From Sinorhizobium medicae (GTDB taxonomy: Bacteria > Pseudomonadota > Alphaproteobacteria > Rhizobiales > Rhizobiaceae), in contig NZ_VITA01000026.1 in assembly GCF_007827695.1 (NCBI RefSeq), positions 14,047 through 57,734 on the forward strand: a stretch of DNA of 43,688 nucleotides, given 5' to 3'. A program made the translations under genes and the position numbers. Within the stretch, counting starts at the first letter, position 1; every line of letters starts with the position of its first letter. Of this stretch, positions 24,865-32,877 are shown piece after piece. The notes beneath the pieces are model-generated. The model was not told the DNA's origin. It worked only from the letters and a program-made list of their open reading frames with translations, and ran no database searches.

Positions 24865-25806
24865 TTATATCAGGGAGCGTTTGCTTTTATCCTGGTTTTG
24901 TCGCAGCGGCGCGTTGTAGGCGGCTTCCTCGGGCGGGCTTGCGGAACGAGTGGTGCGGTAGATCTCCTCCAGGTCCATCATGTTTGAAAGGTCAACACTC
25001 ATGGTGGCCGCGTGTCCAAAGGCGCCGCGCGTCAGGCAGGTCTTCGCAGCCGCCTCTGCCGCCTCCTTCAGGACCGTTTCTGGATGGCGGTTGTTGAGAA
25101 GACCGACGAGGACGTTGGCGATATGAGTATCGCCCGCGCCAAGAGTATCGATCGCCTCGACCGGAGTGGCCGGTGCTTCGAACACTCCGCCCTCACCAGC
25201 CAGAAGCGCACCTTCGATACCACGGGTGACGAGGCTCCAGCGTGCGCCGGCTACCCTCGCGTTCTGCGCAAGCGCCACCGCTTCCTCACGCGAAGCGCCG
25301 CCACCCGAGAAGGCGATTAGGAAGCAATGGGGCGCAACGCGGGTGATGTGCTCGGCGTCGTGTACGGTCGCAAGATCATAGGAGACCTTCGTTGCCTCTG
25401 CGAAGCGCGGCAGCCACGCATCGACATGGCTTGAGCGGCCGGTGTGGATGGCGTCGAAGTCAGGAAGCCGCGCGAGGTCCGCCTGGGAGGGAGCAATGAT
25501 CGACACACTAAGGTTCGCGCCCACGAACACCCGATCACCGTCCTGCGTCTCGATCACACAATAGGCCGTCCGCCCTGGCTCTATCCGCAGTGAGGCGACA
25601 TCGACGCCTTCTTTAATCAGTGCGTCGCGGATAAGGCGTCCCGCATCATCGTCGCAGACTGCGCCGGCATAAGCCGTCTCCGCCCCCGCGCGGCGGGCAA
25701 AGACGGCATGGTTCACGCAATTCCCGCCGGGGAACATGAGGTTCTCGCCGCGGTAGCAATCGACCACATTGTCACCGAAGGCTAGGATTCTGACGGGTCG
25801 TGGCAT
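24865..25806 (-). CDS. PfkB-family sugar kinase, FrlD-like (fructosamine kinase type)
   Basis: Ribokinase-fold kinase, 313 residues. The N-terminus (VRILAFGDNVVDCY, then MFPGGNCVNHAVFARRAGA) and the ATP-site DTLGAGDTHIANVLVGLL, with catalytic Asp in GAGD, are standard. The closest pattern I recognise is FrlD, which phosphorylates fructoselysine at C6. The FrlB-like, FrlC-like and FrlR-like genes nearby support this, but the amine part of the substrate is unknown. The C-terminal ~40 residues after the Rossmann core are polar and poorly conserved. GGAGA lies upstream of the ATG, and a perfect 14-bp LacI-type palindrome lies at 25832-25845. It is separate from the frlB-like gene, with lacI in between. 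Confidence 0.85.
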   Translation of the reverse strand: MPRPVRILAFGDNVVDCYRGENLMFPGGNCVNHAVFARRAGAETAYAGAVCDDDAGRLIRDALIKEGVDVASLRIEPGRTAYCVIETQDGDRVFVGANLSVSIIAPSQADLARLPDFDAIHTGRSSHVDAWLPRFAEATKVSYDLATVHDAEHITRVAPHCFLIAFSGGGASREEAVALAQNARVAGARWSLVTRGIEGALLAGEGGVFEAPATPVEAIDTLGAGDTHIANVLVGLLNNRHPETVLKEAAEAAAKTCLTRGAFGHAATMSVDLSNMMDLEEIYRTTRSASPPEEAAYNAPLRQNQDKSKRSLI

Positions 25807-25831
25807 CTAACAAGCTCTCCTGAGAAGACAC

Positions 25832-25845
25832 TGAGAACGTTCTCA
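25832..25845. promoter_or_regulatory. LacI-type operator, perfect palindrome
   Basis: TGAGAACGTTCTCA, fully symmetric, 26 bases upstream of the FrlD-like kinase start. Near-identical sites precede three other genes in the island (27340, 32817, 34398), so this is the reference site for the proposed LacI regulon. Confidence 0.75.
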
Positions 25846-25890
25846 ATTAAAGAACTGCGCCTTGAAAGGCAACTAATTTACTCGGTGGGA

Positions 25891-25937
25891 CGGTCTGAAA
25901 CGAAGACCGTAGCTGGTCTGAAACGAAGACCGTAGCT
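25891..25937. repeat. 23-bp tandem duplication of a hairpin
   Basis: A 23-base unit occurs twice without gap (25892-25914 and 25915-25937). Each unit holds a small inverted repeat (GGTCT and AGACC around GAAACGA; with 25891 the first stem extends to 6 bp). It lies after the lacI stop on the minus strand and before the kinase gene, so it could stop or slow lacI transcription. No T tract follows. Confidence 0.6.
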
Positions 25938-26071
25938 GGAATGCGGGCGAAGTCCGGACGGCAGGAGCTTAGTGCCCAACGAAACTCGCGGGCGTTCGAG
26001 GAGAATTCTCAAAAATGAGTGCCAGGCGCTTGCGCACCTTGCGAGGGCAACACCTGGGCTGACCTTGTGGG

Positions 26072-27178
26072 TTACAGCCGGGCGACGGAGCCGCGTTCGA
26101 TCAGTTCGGCGGGCATCAACACCGTGCGAGGCGGATAGTCCTCGCCGCGAATGCGCTCAAGCAGCATCCGCGCGGCGGCTTCGCCCATGGCGAGACGCGG
26201 CTGTGCCACGGTGGTGATGCCGGGGCGGTGGAAACTCATCCAGTCGAGATCGTCGAAGCAGATGATAGAGAGATCCTGCGGGATCGAAAGCTTCAGCTCC
26301 GTGAGCGCCCGCATGGCGCCTTCGGACATTGTGCCGTCCGTGGTGAACAGCGCCGTTGGCGGGTCCGACGCTATCATCAGGCGCGGGACGACCGCTTGCG
26401 CCGCGAGCGCGGAATAGCTGCCCGCTTGCAGTATCAGGCGCTGGTCGACGGGCAGGCCCTCGATTCTATGCGCCCGGATATAGCCGAGGAGGCGCTGCCA
26501 GCTCGGATAGAGCGTATCGGTCTCGATCGGATCGCCCGCCACGGCGCGGGCGAGGAATGTATCCAACCCGCCGCTTCCTTCGTCGACGAGTTCCGCCACG
26601 ATGGCGATCCGGCGGTGTCCGGCTGCAATCAACTGGCGTACCGCATGTTCGGCGGCGGCGATGTTGTCTGTTGCTACGCGGTCCACCATCAGGCCGGCGA
26701 CCGCACGGTCGATAAGAACGAGCGGGACGCCCACGGTTCGCAGATTGTGCAGGTGCCGCGCCTTGCGCGTGTCGCTGGGGGTGACGATCAGTCCGTCCAC
26801 CTGCTTCTGCGCCAACAACTCGACCGAATGAACCTCTTTGAGCTGTGTTTCGTCGCTGTTGGTGATCAGCAGGCCGAAGCCGTTGGCCTCCGCGACATTG
26901 GAAATACCGCGCAGCACCGAGGCGTAGAACGGGTTCTGGATATCGCCGGCAACGACGCCGAGCGTGCGGGTTTTGCCGGTGATGAGGCTGCGCGCGAGCG
27001 AATTAGGCCGGTAGCCGAGATCCTGGGCGGCCTTGAGCACCTGCTCCCTCTTCTTTTCGCTAGTATAGCCGTAGCCGCCAAGAACGCGGCCCGCGGTCGC
27101 CGTGGAAACGCCTGCTGTGCGTGCAACATCCGCGATCGTCGCCTTGCTTTTCGGAGCCCCGGGGAAATTTCCTCTCAC
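26072..27178 (-). CDS. LacI-family transcriptional regulator
   Basis: 368 residues with the LacI helix-turn-helix and hinge (ATIADVARTAGVSTATAGRV, GYRPNSLARSL) in the first ~60 residues and the sugar-binding domain after it (TRTLGVVAGDIQNPFYASVL, GLIVTPSDTRKARHL, CFDDLDWMSF). Starts at a GTG (27176-27178); no in-frame ATG is available and the ribosome site (GAGG) is modest. LacI proteins bind even palindromes with a central CG, which matches TGAGAACGTTCTCA at four places around it. The proposed effector is the Amadori-type substrate or its phosphate. A worn copy of the site at 27197-27210 sits just upstream of its own start, suggesting autoregulation. Confidence 0.93.
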   Translation of the reverse strand: MRGNFPGAPKSKATIADVARTAGVSTATAGRVLGGYGYTSEKKREQVLKAAQDLGYRPNSLARSLITGKTRTLGVVAGDIQNPFYASVLRGISNVAEANGFGLLITNSDETQLKEVHSVELLAQKQVDGLIVTPSDTRKARHLHNLRTVGVPLVLIDRAVAGLMVDRVATDNIAAAEHAVRQLIAAGHRRIAIVAELVDEGSGGLDTFLARAVAGDPIETDTLYPSWQRLLGYIRAHRIEGLPVDQRLILQAGSYSALAAQAVVPRLMIASDPPTALFTTDGTMSEGAMRALTELKLSIPQDLSIICFDDLDWMSFHRPGITTVAQPRLAMGEAAARMLLERIRGEDYPPRTVLMPAELIERGSVARL

Positions 27179-27196
27179 ATCTATGGCCTCGCTAAA

Positions 27197-27210
27197 TGAG
27201 AATTTTTTCA
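27197..27210. promoter_or_regulatory. Degenerate LacI-type operator near lacI start
   Basis: TGAGAATTTTTTCA keeps the outer arms of the island palindrome (TGAGAA and TTxTCA-like) but lacks the central CG. It lies about 20 bases upstream of the lacI GTG. Weak on its own; the location is what makes it plausible. Confidence 0.35.
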
Positions 27211-27339
27211 GTTAGGGTTTGAGAAAAATTGTAGTCCTTTTTAGGTGTTACCAGATCGGCGTTCCATTTCAACGTCTATTGCAACCTTTTTGTCCGCACG
27301 AGCACGCTTGACTGACAGGCATTCTCCGTGTCTCATATG

Positions 27340-27353
27340 TGAGAACGTTCTCG
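27340..27353. promoter_or_regulatory. LacI-type operator upstream of binding-protein gene
   Basis: TGAGAACGTTCTCG differs from the perfect palindrome at its last base. It lies about 70 bases upstream of the binding-protein ATG at 27422, between that gene and the divergent lacI. Confidence 0.72.
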
Positions 27354-27421
27354 TTATGCACAAGGGGAACCAGAGAACGCAATCGCGGACCCACCGTGTT
27401 CGCTACAACAAGGAGGATGTC

Positions 27422-28267
27422 ATGTTTAAATCCATTCTGGCTGGATGTGTCCTAAGTGCGGTGCTGGCGATGCCGGCGCTCGCCGAGGTCATTCCCGCGC
27501 TCCACGATGCCCTGCCGCAGGAGTACAAGGAAAACGGCGTAAAGGCCGCGGTCTTCAACGATTGGGCACCGGACGAGTTTCAGGACGCTGACGGCCAGCT
27601 CAAAGGCTGGAGCGTCGATATCGCCAAGGAGATGGAAGAGCGCCTCGGCGTGCCCTTCACCTTCGAAGGGACGAGCTTCGACGCCATCATCCCAGGCCTT
27701 CAATCCAAGCGATTCGATGCGGGCTTCTCGTCCTTCGGCACCACGGCGGAACGCCTGAAGACACTGGATTTCGTCTCCCAACGCAAGATCGGCACCTCGT
27801 TTGCCTATCCGGCCGACAGCAAGCTCGACATCAAGACGGCGGCTGATGCCTGCGGTCTGACGGTTGCGGTGCTGAACGGCTCGTGGGATCTCGGGCTTCT
27901 GGAAAAGCTGAACGACAACGAGTGCAAGGATAATCCGGTGACCATGCAGACACACGGCACGCAGGCCCAGGCGGAGCTCGCCGTTCGCTCCCAACGCGCT
28001 CAGGCGACCGTGGCCGGTTCCGTCAAGCTCGCCTACATGGCCAAGCAGACCGGGGACCTGAAGGTGTCCGAACTGGTTCTCTCGCCGGTGAACAGCTGCA
28101 TCGGCGTGCGCAAGGGCGATCCGCTCGGGCAGGTCATGACGGATGCGATTCAGTCGATGATCGACGACGGCACCTATGAGAAGATCATGGCCAAGTGGGG
28201 TCTGAACGATTCCGGAATGCTGACCCAGGCGCTTTTGATCACGGAAGAAAATCCGGCGGACCTCTAG
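27422..28267 (+). CDS. ABC transporter substrate-binding protein, family 3
   Basis: Periplasmic binding protein, 281 residues. Signal peptide MFKSILAGCVLSAVLAMPALA, cleavage before EVIP. Family-3 pattern: LKGWSVDIAKEMEERLGVPF, then TSFDAIIPGLQSKRFDAGFS and SQRKIGTSFAYP; two Cys in the second half (ACGLT, NECKD) may form a disulfide. Amino-acid, opine and Amadori-compound importers in rhizobia use this family. The ATG at 27422 has a near-perfect AAGGAGG at 7-8 bases and replaces a longer open frame. First gene of an operon with a permease and an ATPase, behind a LacI-type site. Confidence 0.92.
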   Translation: MFKSILAGCVLSAVLAMPALAEVIPALHDALPQEYKENGVKAAVFNDWAPDEFQDADGQLKGWSVDIAKEMEERLGVPFTFEGTSFDAIIPGLQSKRFDAGFSSFGTTAERLKTLDFVSQRKIGTSFAYPADSKLDIKTAADACGLTVAVLNGSWDLGLLEKLNDNECKDNPVTMQTHGTQAQAELAVRSQRAQATVAGSVKLAYMAKQTGDLKVSELVLSPVNSCIGVRKGDPLGQVMTDAIQSMIDDGTYEKIMAKWGLNDSGMLTQALLITEENPADL

Positions 28268-28270
28268 GAA

Positions 28271-28310
28271 CGCCCCCCCGGCCCGGGCCTTTCCTCCGGG
28301 CCGGGGGGCG
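28271..28310 (+). terminator. GC-rich intercistronic hairpin
   Basis: A 15-16 bp stem, CGCCCCCCCGGCCCGG (28271-28286) with CCGGGCCGGGGGGCG (28296-28310), lies 4 bases after the binding-protein stop and before the permease. No T tract follows, so it probably protects the upstream mRNA or lowers downstream expression, giving more binding protein than permease. Confidence 0.65.
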
Positions 28311-28335
28311 CTTGCGACCGGCACAGGATATGACA

Positions 28336-29259
28336 ATGTCTCAAGAACCGTTACACCGCCCCTCGATCCACGACGTCAAGCCCATCGCGGTGCCGAAGGT
28401 CGGCCACTGGATCGGCGGCGTGGTCCTTGCCATCCTGGCCGTCGTCTTCCTGCAAGTGCTCGTCACCAACAAGAACATGCAATGGAGCGTCGTCGCCAAA
28501 TACATGTTCAGCCCGGCCATCCTGTCGGGCCTCGGCATGACGCTGCTCCTGACGTTCCTCGCCATGGTTCTCGGCCTCGCGATTGGCGTCGTGCTTGCCA
28601 TCATGCGCCTGTCGGCTAGCCGCGTCTTCCAGGTCGTCAGCTGGGGGTGGATCTGGTTCTTCCGAGGCGTGCCGCCGCTGGTCCAAATGATCTTCTGGTA
28701 CAACCTGGCGCTTCTCCTGCCCGAAATCTCGATCGGCATTCCCTTCGGCGGGCCGAAGTTCCTTTCCTGGAACACCAACCAGCTCATCACCCCTTTCAGC
28801 GCCGCGATCATGGGCCTTGCCTTCACCGAGAGCGCCTATGCCGCCGAAATGATCCGCGCTGGCATCCAGGCCGTGAATGCAGGCCAGACGGAAGCGGCCG
28901 CCACGCTCGGCATGAAGCGCGGGCAGACGTTGCGCCGCATCGTGCTGCCGCAGGCGCTACGCATCGTCATTCCGCCGATCGGCAACGACACGATCTCGAT
29001 GCTGAAATTCACCTCGCTCGTCTCTGTGCTGGCGCTGCCCGATCTGCTCTATTCCGCCCAGATGGTTTATGCGCGCACCTACCAGACCGTGCCGCTGCTG
29101 CTCGTCGCGACGATCTGGTATCTCGTGCTCACCACGGTCCTGACGGTCGTCGAACACGCCGTCGAGCACCGATTGAAATCCGAACACCACGCCGGCGCGA
29201 AGAAGGCGGGCGGGTTTTTCCCATTCCGGCTCTTCGCACGCCAGCGGGAGGCCATATGA
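28336..29259 (+). CDS. Amino-acid-type ABC transporter permease
   Basis: Inner-membrane permease, 307 residues, longer than usual for the family because of an N-terminal extension of about 55 residues containing its own helix ([19 protein letters not shown]) and a C-terminal polar tail. Core motifs: [59 protein letters not shown]. As the only permease in the operon it should work as a homodimer. The ATG at 28336 has AGGA at 7 bases; ATG 28330 is too close to it. The stop overlaps the ATPase start region. Confidence 0.9.
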   Translation: MSQEPLHRPSIHDVKPIAVPKVGHWIGGVVLAILAVVFLQVLVTNKNMQWSVVAKYMFSPAILSGLGMTLLLTFLAMVLGLAIGVVLAIMRLSASRVFQVVSWGWIWFFRGVPPLVQMIFWYNLALLLPEISIGIPFGGPKFLSWNTNQLITPFSAAIMGLAFTESAYAAEMIRAGIQAVNAGQTEAAATLGMKRGQTLRRIVLPQALRIVIPPIGNDTISMLKFTSLVSVLALPDLLYSAQMVYARTYQTVPLLLVATIWYLVLTTVLTVVEHAVEHRLKSEHHAGAKKAGGFFPFRLFARQREAI

Positions 29260-30047
29260 TGAACGACGAAATGACTGCCGAGCCGCTGCTGAAGGTCGAG
29301 CGCCTGCGCAAGAGTTTCGGCGCGCATGAGGTGCTGCGCGGGATCGACGTCGCGGTGATGCGCGGCGACGTGACCTGCATCGTCGGGCCCTCCGGCTCCG
29401 GCAAGAGCACGCTTCTGCGCTGTCTCAACTATCTCGAAAAGCCGACCGGTGGCGCGATCTTCCTGCGCGGCGAGCCCGTCGGCGTGCGCTGGAAGGGCGA
29501 AAAACTCTACGAGATGAGCTTCAACGAGCTAGCCCGCCAGCGTCAGCGGATGGGCATGGTCTTCCAAGGCTTCCATCTCTTTCCGCACAAGACCGTGCTC
29601 GAAAACGTCATCGAGGCGCCGTTGCAGGTCAAGCGCGTGCCGCGCGCCACGGCGGTCGACGAGGCGATGGTGCTTCTGGAGCGCGTCGGCATGAAGGACC
29701 GCGCGACCTACTATCCGGCGCAGCTCTCCGGCGGCCAGCAGCAGCGTGCGGCAATCGCACGTTCGCTGGCGATGAAGCCGGATGTCATGCTCTTCGACGA
29801 GCCGACTTCGGCGCTCGACCCAGAGCTCGTCGGCGAGGTTCTCGCCGTGATGCGTCAGCTTGCGGACGACGGCATGACCATGGTCGTCGTCACGCACGAA
29901 ATGGGATTTGCGCGGGACGTCGCCGATCACCTGATCTTCATGGACGGTGGGGTGATCGTCGAGCAGGGGCAGCCAGTCGAGGTGCTGACGCGCCCGCAGC
30001 ACGACCGCACGCGGGCCTTTTTGGCACGGGTTCTGGCGGACGCCTAA
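29259..30047 (+). CDS. Amino-acid-type ABC transporter ATPase
   Basis: ATPase of about 262 residues. Walker [11 protein letters not shown]-loop [13 protein letters not shown] (Gly where Gln/Glu is common after the Q), signature [15 protein letters not shown], Walker [16 protein letters not shown]-loop [10 protein letters not shown]. Two adjacent ATG codons occur at 29256 and 29259; the second has GGGAGG at 7 bases and is preferred. The stop lies 4 bases from the stop of the opposing dehydrogenase gene, with a palindrome over the junction. Confidence 0.92.
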   Translation: MNDEMTAEPLLKVERLRKSFGAHEVLRGIDVAVMRGDVTCIVGPSGSGKSTLLRCLNYLEKPTGGAIFLRGEPVGVRWKGEKLYEMSFNELARQRQRMGMVFQGFHLFPHKTVLENVIEAPLQVKRVPRATAVDEAMVLLERVGMKDRATYYPAQLSGGQQQRAAIARSLAMKPDVMLFDEPTSALDPELVGEVLAVMRQLADDGMTMVVVTHEMGFARDVADHLIFMDGGVIVEQGQPVEVLTRPQHDRTRAFLARVLADA

Positions 30048-30051
30048 GGCG

Positions 30052-30990
30052 TCAGCCGAGCGTCTGCGAAAGCGCAGCGGCGGTGAAAAGGTCGAGATGG
30101 GCGCCGCCGTTGTTCTTGAACACGGTGATCTGATCAGCGCCGGTGCGGCCTTCTCTTTTCCCCTGCACGAGCTCGAAAAGATCGGCCCCTACGGCATTCC
30201 AGGTAATTGCGCCGGATGCGACGGCCTGCGAAAGATCGCCGCCGCCCTGCATGTTGTTGCGGCTGTCGACGAAGATCGTGCCGCGCGTCAGGGCCGCGTT
30301 GTCCGCTTCTCGAAGATGAGGCAGATAGGCACCGACGAGATCGAGATGGGCGCCGGGCCGCAGAAGCGTGCCCTTGACCAGCGCCTTGTCCGACATGGTG
30401 ACGCAAGACACCACGTCGGCGCGGGCAACGGCGTCATCGAGATCGTCGCCGACCACAGCGTCGATGCCCTTCTCCCGAAGCTGGGCTGCGACAGCCTCGG
30501 CCCTTGAGGGGGTGCGGTTCCAGATCGTGACCCGCCGCAGCGAGGGGCGTGCGGCGAGATGCGCTTCGGCGAAATGCGAAGCGAGCGCACCGGCGCCGAC
30601 GACCAGAAGGTCTTCGACGTCCTCGCGGGCGAGGATGGCGGCGCCGAGAGCGGAATCCGCGGCTGTCTTGCGCGCCGTCATGGCTGCGCCATCGGCGATA
30701 AGCAGCGGCCCGCCGGTCTTGCCGTCGAATAGCGCCACCAGCCCTTGAACGGCCGGCTGCGGTGGCGTGAGGCTCGTGTTCTGTGGAAAGACGCCGACCA
30801 TCTTCACGACGATCGGGCCGCCATTTGCCCAACCGGGCAGCGTGACGAATTGGGCTTCGCCGCCGGCTGGGTCGGATTGCACCACGACCTCGGAGGCAGG
30901 CATTTCCCCGAGATGCGCCTTGCGCAGTGCCTCGATCAGAAACTGCCAGGAAAGCGCCGCGTGAACGGCGGCGGCGTCAAAAACATGCAT
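30052..30990 (-). CDS. Ornithine cyclodeaminase / mu-crystallin family dehydrogenase
   Basis: NAD(P)-dependent enzyme family, 312 residues. Members include ornithine cyclodeaminase, alanine dehydrogenase and ketimine (imino acid) reductases. Visible: the substrate-loop TARKTAADSALGAAIL, the nucleotide motif LLVVGAGALASHFAEAH, VTIWNRTPSRAEAVA, and GAHLDLVGAYLPHLREAD. The reaction is not fixed by sequence; in this context the enzyme might reduce or release an imino or amino acid left after sugar removal. The ATG at 30988-30990 has AAAGG at 6 bases. It follows the GntR gene by 10 bases on the same strand, so gntR, this gene and the SIS gene upstream form one operon. Confidence 0.87.
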   Translation of the reverse strand: MHVFDAAAVHAALSWQFLIEALRKAHLGEMPASEVVVQSDPAGGEAQFVTLPGWANGGPIVVKMVGVFPQNTSLTPPQPAVQGLVALFDGKTGGPLLIADGAAMTARKTAADSALGAAILAREDVEDLLVVGAGALASHFAEAHLAARPSLRRVTIWNRTPSRAEAVAAQLREKGIDAVVGDDLDDAVARADVVSCVTMSDKALVKGTLLRPGAHLDLVGAYLPHLREADNAALTRGTIFVDSRNNMQGGGDLSQAVASGAITWNAVGADLFELVQGKREGRTGADQITVFKNNGGAHLDLFTAAALSQTLG

Positions 30991-31000
30991 GTCGAACCTT

Positions 31001-31711
31001 TCAGGACTTGATCGTGTAGGTGACCAGATGGCTTGGGGTGACGAGCTGCGACAAAGCGAGCGGGCGCCCCTCGGCGTCGGTGACTATCTTTTCGATGCGG
31101 TAGACGGGCTGGGCGGCGCTGACGGAAAGAATGGCGCGCTCGCTGGCCGAGGCGAGGTTGACGTCGATCTGCCGCTCTGCATGGGCCGGCTCAATGCCGG
31201 CCTTGTCGCGCAAGGCGGCGAAGAAGGAGCCGCCGGCGGCGACCGTCTCTACCACATCGGGAAAGCGCGCCGCGTCGAACCAGAGGGTTTCGAGCGTCAT
31301 CGGCCTGCCGTCGTCCTCCAGCAGCCGGTCGAAGCGGATCAGGGCTTCCGCCTGCACCCGGGCGCGGATGGCCGGCGCATCGGGATTGTCGGTCCGAGCA
31401 AGGATGCGATGGCTGGCTTTTCGGCCGAGCCCGTCCATCGTTTCGGAAAAGCCGGAGAGGGAAACGAGCGTCTGGCGCACCTTTCCCGGCATGACCAAGG
31501 TGCCGCGGCCCTGCTGCCGCTGCAGGCGGCCGTCGCCGCAAAGCTCGCCGATGGCGCGCCTGATGGTGATCCGGCTGACGCCATACCGCGCCATCAGCTC
31601 CGGCTCGGGGGGCAGAAAGCTGCCCTCGGCGAACTGCCCGGTTTCGATGCCGGCCAGGATCTCGCGCCGGACCTGTTCGTAGAGCGGCAAAAGGTTCGCT
31701 TGATCTTCCAT
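31001..31711 (-). CDS. GntR-family regulator with UTRA domain (HutC/FrlR-like)
   Basis: 236 residues: N-terminal winged helix-turn-helix (PLYEQVRREILAGIETGQ, PEPELMARYGVSRITIRRAI) and a C-terminal UTRA ligand domain from about residue 85 (FDRLLEDDGRPMTLETLWFD, ending in GRPLALSQLVTPSHL). The role is probably as local repressor responding to a phosphorylated sugar compound, as FrlR does. The ATG at 31709-31711 is preceded by GGAAGGG. Likely operator: the twin palindromes at 32746-32766 upstream of the SIS gene. Confidence 0.9.
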   Translation of the reverse strand: MEDQANLLPLYEQVRREILAGIETGQFAEGSFLPPEPELMARYGVSRITIRRAIGELCGDGRLQRQQGRGTLVMPGKVRQTLVSLSGFSETMDGLGRKASHRILARTDNPDAPAIRARVQAEALIRFDRLLEDDGRPMTLETLWFDAARFPDVVETVAAGGSFFAALRDKAGIEPAHAERQIDVNLASASERAILSVSAAQPVYRIEKIVTDAEGRPLALSQLVTPSHLVTYTIKS

Positions 31712-31728
31712 CCGCCCTTCCAGGCCCT

Positions 31729-32730
31729 TCAGTAGCTGATCTTCTTCATGTAGCGCCGCGCCTCAAGCATTTCGTGCTTGCGCAGGTCGGCGATCTTATA
31801 GGCGAAACGCCAGAGCGTGTCGAAGAAGATCAGTGGCACGACGTTGCCCCGGAACTGCGGGTCGATGCCGGAGAGATCGAGCTTTTCAGCATCCAGCACC
31901 AGGATGTTCTCGGCCGAGCCGAAGCGGTGCAGGAATTCGTCGGCGCGCTGTTCGAGCGGCCGCGTGCTGTCGAGACCCTTCATCAGGATGAAGGCGCGGT
32001 TCTTGTCCAGCACCTCGAAGGGGCCGTGGAAGAACTCGTTGGCATGGATCGCCTGGCTGTTGATCCACTGCATTTCCATGAGCACGCAGATCGCGAAGGA
32101 ATAGGCCGCGCCGTAGCTCGCGCCGCTGGCGACCGTGTAGACCACGTCTTCCTTGGCAAAACGCGGCGCATAGTCCTCGAACATCGGCGCGAAGGTGGCG
32201 TGCGCCCGGTCGATTGCCGGCTGCAGGGCAACAAGGCTGTCGATCAGCGTCTCGGTCAAGTCTTCGCCGCCGGTGAGCGCAACGAGACCCATCACGATCT
32301 GGTAGATCCGCGAATAGTTGCCGTTCTTCGCATCGATCGGCACGCCGGTCGTGTAGGGCGCTTCGAAGCCGACAACATGGTCGACCGCCTTCGCGAGGGG
32401 GGAGGCGGGCTCCACCGTCAGGCCGATGGTGGTGGCGCCTTTCGAACGGGCGAATTCGGCCGCGGCGGTGGTTTCCTTCGTGGTGCCGGTCATCGAGCAG
32501 AGAATGACCAGCGCATTCCGGTCGAGCGAGCGCGGAGCGCGGGCGACGAACTCGGCGGCATTATAGACGTCTGACGGCAGCGGCGCGTGCTGGTCGAGCA
32601 GGAACTTGGCCGGATGCATGAGCGACAGCGAGCCGCCGCAGGCGACAAAGAACACATACTTCACCGATTTTGCGTCGAGGGCGGAAAGCGCCGCAACGAC
32701 GCCGGCGTCAAAGGCGGAGGGGAGGGACAT
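31729..32730 (-). CDS. SIS-domain protein, FrlB-like (fructosamine-6-phosphate deglycase type)
   Basis: 333 residues with two SIS (sugar isomerase) lobes. The first has YVFFVACGGSLSLMHPAKFL and the LVILCSMTGTTKETTAAAEF phosphate loop, the second VYTVASGASYGAAYSF and IHANEFFHGPFEVLDKN with the catalytic Glu/His region. This layout matches FrlB, which splits fructoselysine-6-phosphate into glucose-6-phosphate and lysine. The kinase at 24865 would supply the phosphate. The amine partner here need not be lysine. The ATG at 32728-32730 has AAAGG at 7 bases. First gene of the minus-strand operon with gntR and the cyclodeaminase-family gene. Confidence 0.87.
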   Translation of the reverse strand: MSLPSAFDAGVVAALSALDAKSVKYVFFVACGGSLSLMHPAKFLLDQHAPLPSDVYNAAEFVARAPRSLDRNALVILCSMTGTTKETTAAAEFARSKGATTIGLTVEPASPLAKAVDHVVGFEAPYTTGVPIDAKNGNYSRIYQIVMGLVALTGGEDLTETLIDSLVALQPAIDRAHATFAPMFEDYAPRFAKEDVVYTVASGASYGAAYSFAICVLMEMQWINSQAIHANEFFHGPFEVLDKNRAFILMKGLDSTRPLEQRADEFLHRFGSAENILVLDAEKLDLSGIDPQFRGNVVPLIFFDTLWRFAYKIADLRKHEMLEARRYMKKISY

Positions 32731-32745
32731 GGTCGTACCTTTCTA

Positions 32746-32766
32746 TATGACGTCATAATACGTATT
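32746..32766. promoter_or_regulatory. Twin palindromes, probable GntR operator
   Basis: TATGACGTCATA (32746-32757) and AATACGTATT (32757-32766) are perfect palindromes sharing one base, about 20 bases upstream of the FrlB-like start, where a promoter for the minus-strand operon is expected. A site for the GntR/UTRA regulator encoded in that operon is the simplest reading. Confidence 0.45.
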
Positions 32767-32778
32767 GTAAATTTCACG

Positions 32779-32805
32779 GAGGTGTCAAGCGGACCTTGAC
32801 ACCTC
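32779..32805. promoter_or_regulatory. Perfect 11-bp inverted repeat in divergent promoter region
   Basis: GAGGTGTCAAG (32779-32789) and CTTGACACCTC (32795-32805) pair perfectly around a five-base loop. Each arm contains TTGACA read outward, on the minus strand from the left arm and on the plus strand from the right arm, so the repeat may carry two divergent -35 boxes or a regulator site. No good -10 box is seen at standard spacing. Confidence 0.4.
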
Positions 32806-32816
32806 GGCCAAAACTT

Positions 32817-32830
32817 TGCGAACGTTCTCA
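32817..32830. promoter_or_regulatory. LacI-type operator upstream of the GlpD-like gene
   Basis: TGCGAACGTTCTCA, one base off the perfect palindrome, 47 bases upstream of the GlpD-like start. It is the exact reverse complement of the site at 34398-34411. Confidence 0.7.
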
Positions 32831-32877
32831 CATGGTAACGGGAATGTCATCGCTGCGGCGGTGGGCGGGAGTGGAGC

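Noticed and set aside
30039..30053. Palindrome GACGCCTAAGGCGTC over the stops of two converging genes as a terminator
   Set aside because: The stem is only six pairs with a three-base loop and no T tract; probably coincidental with the stop context.
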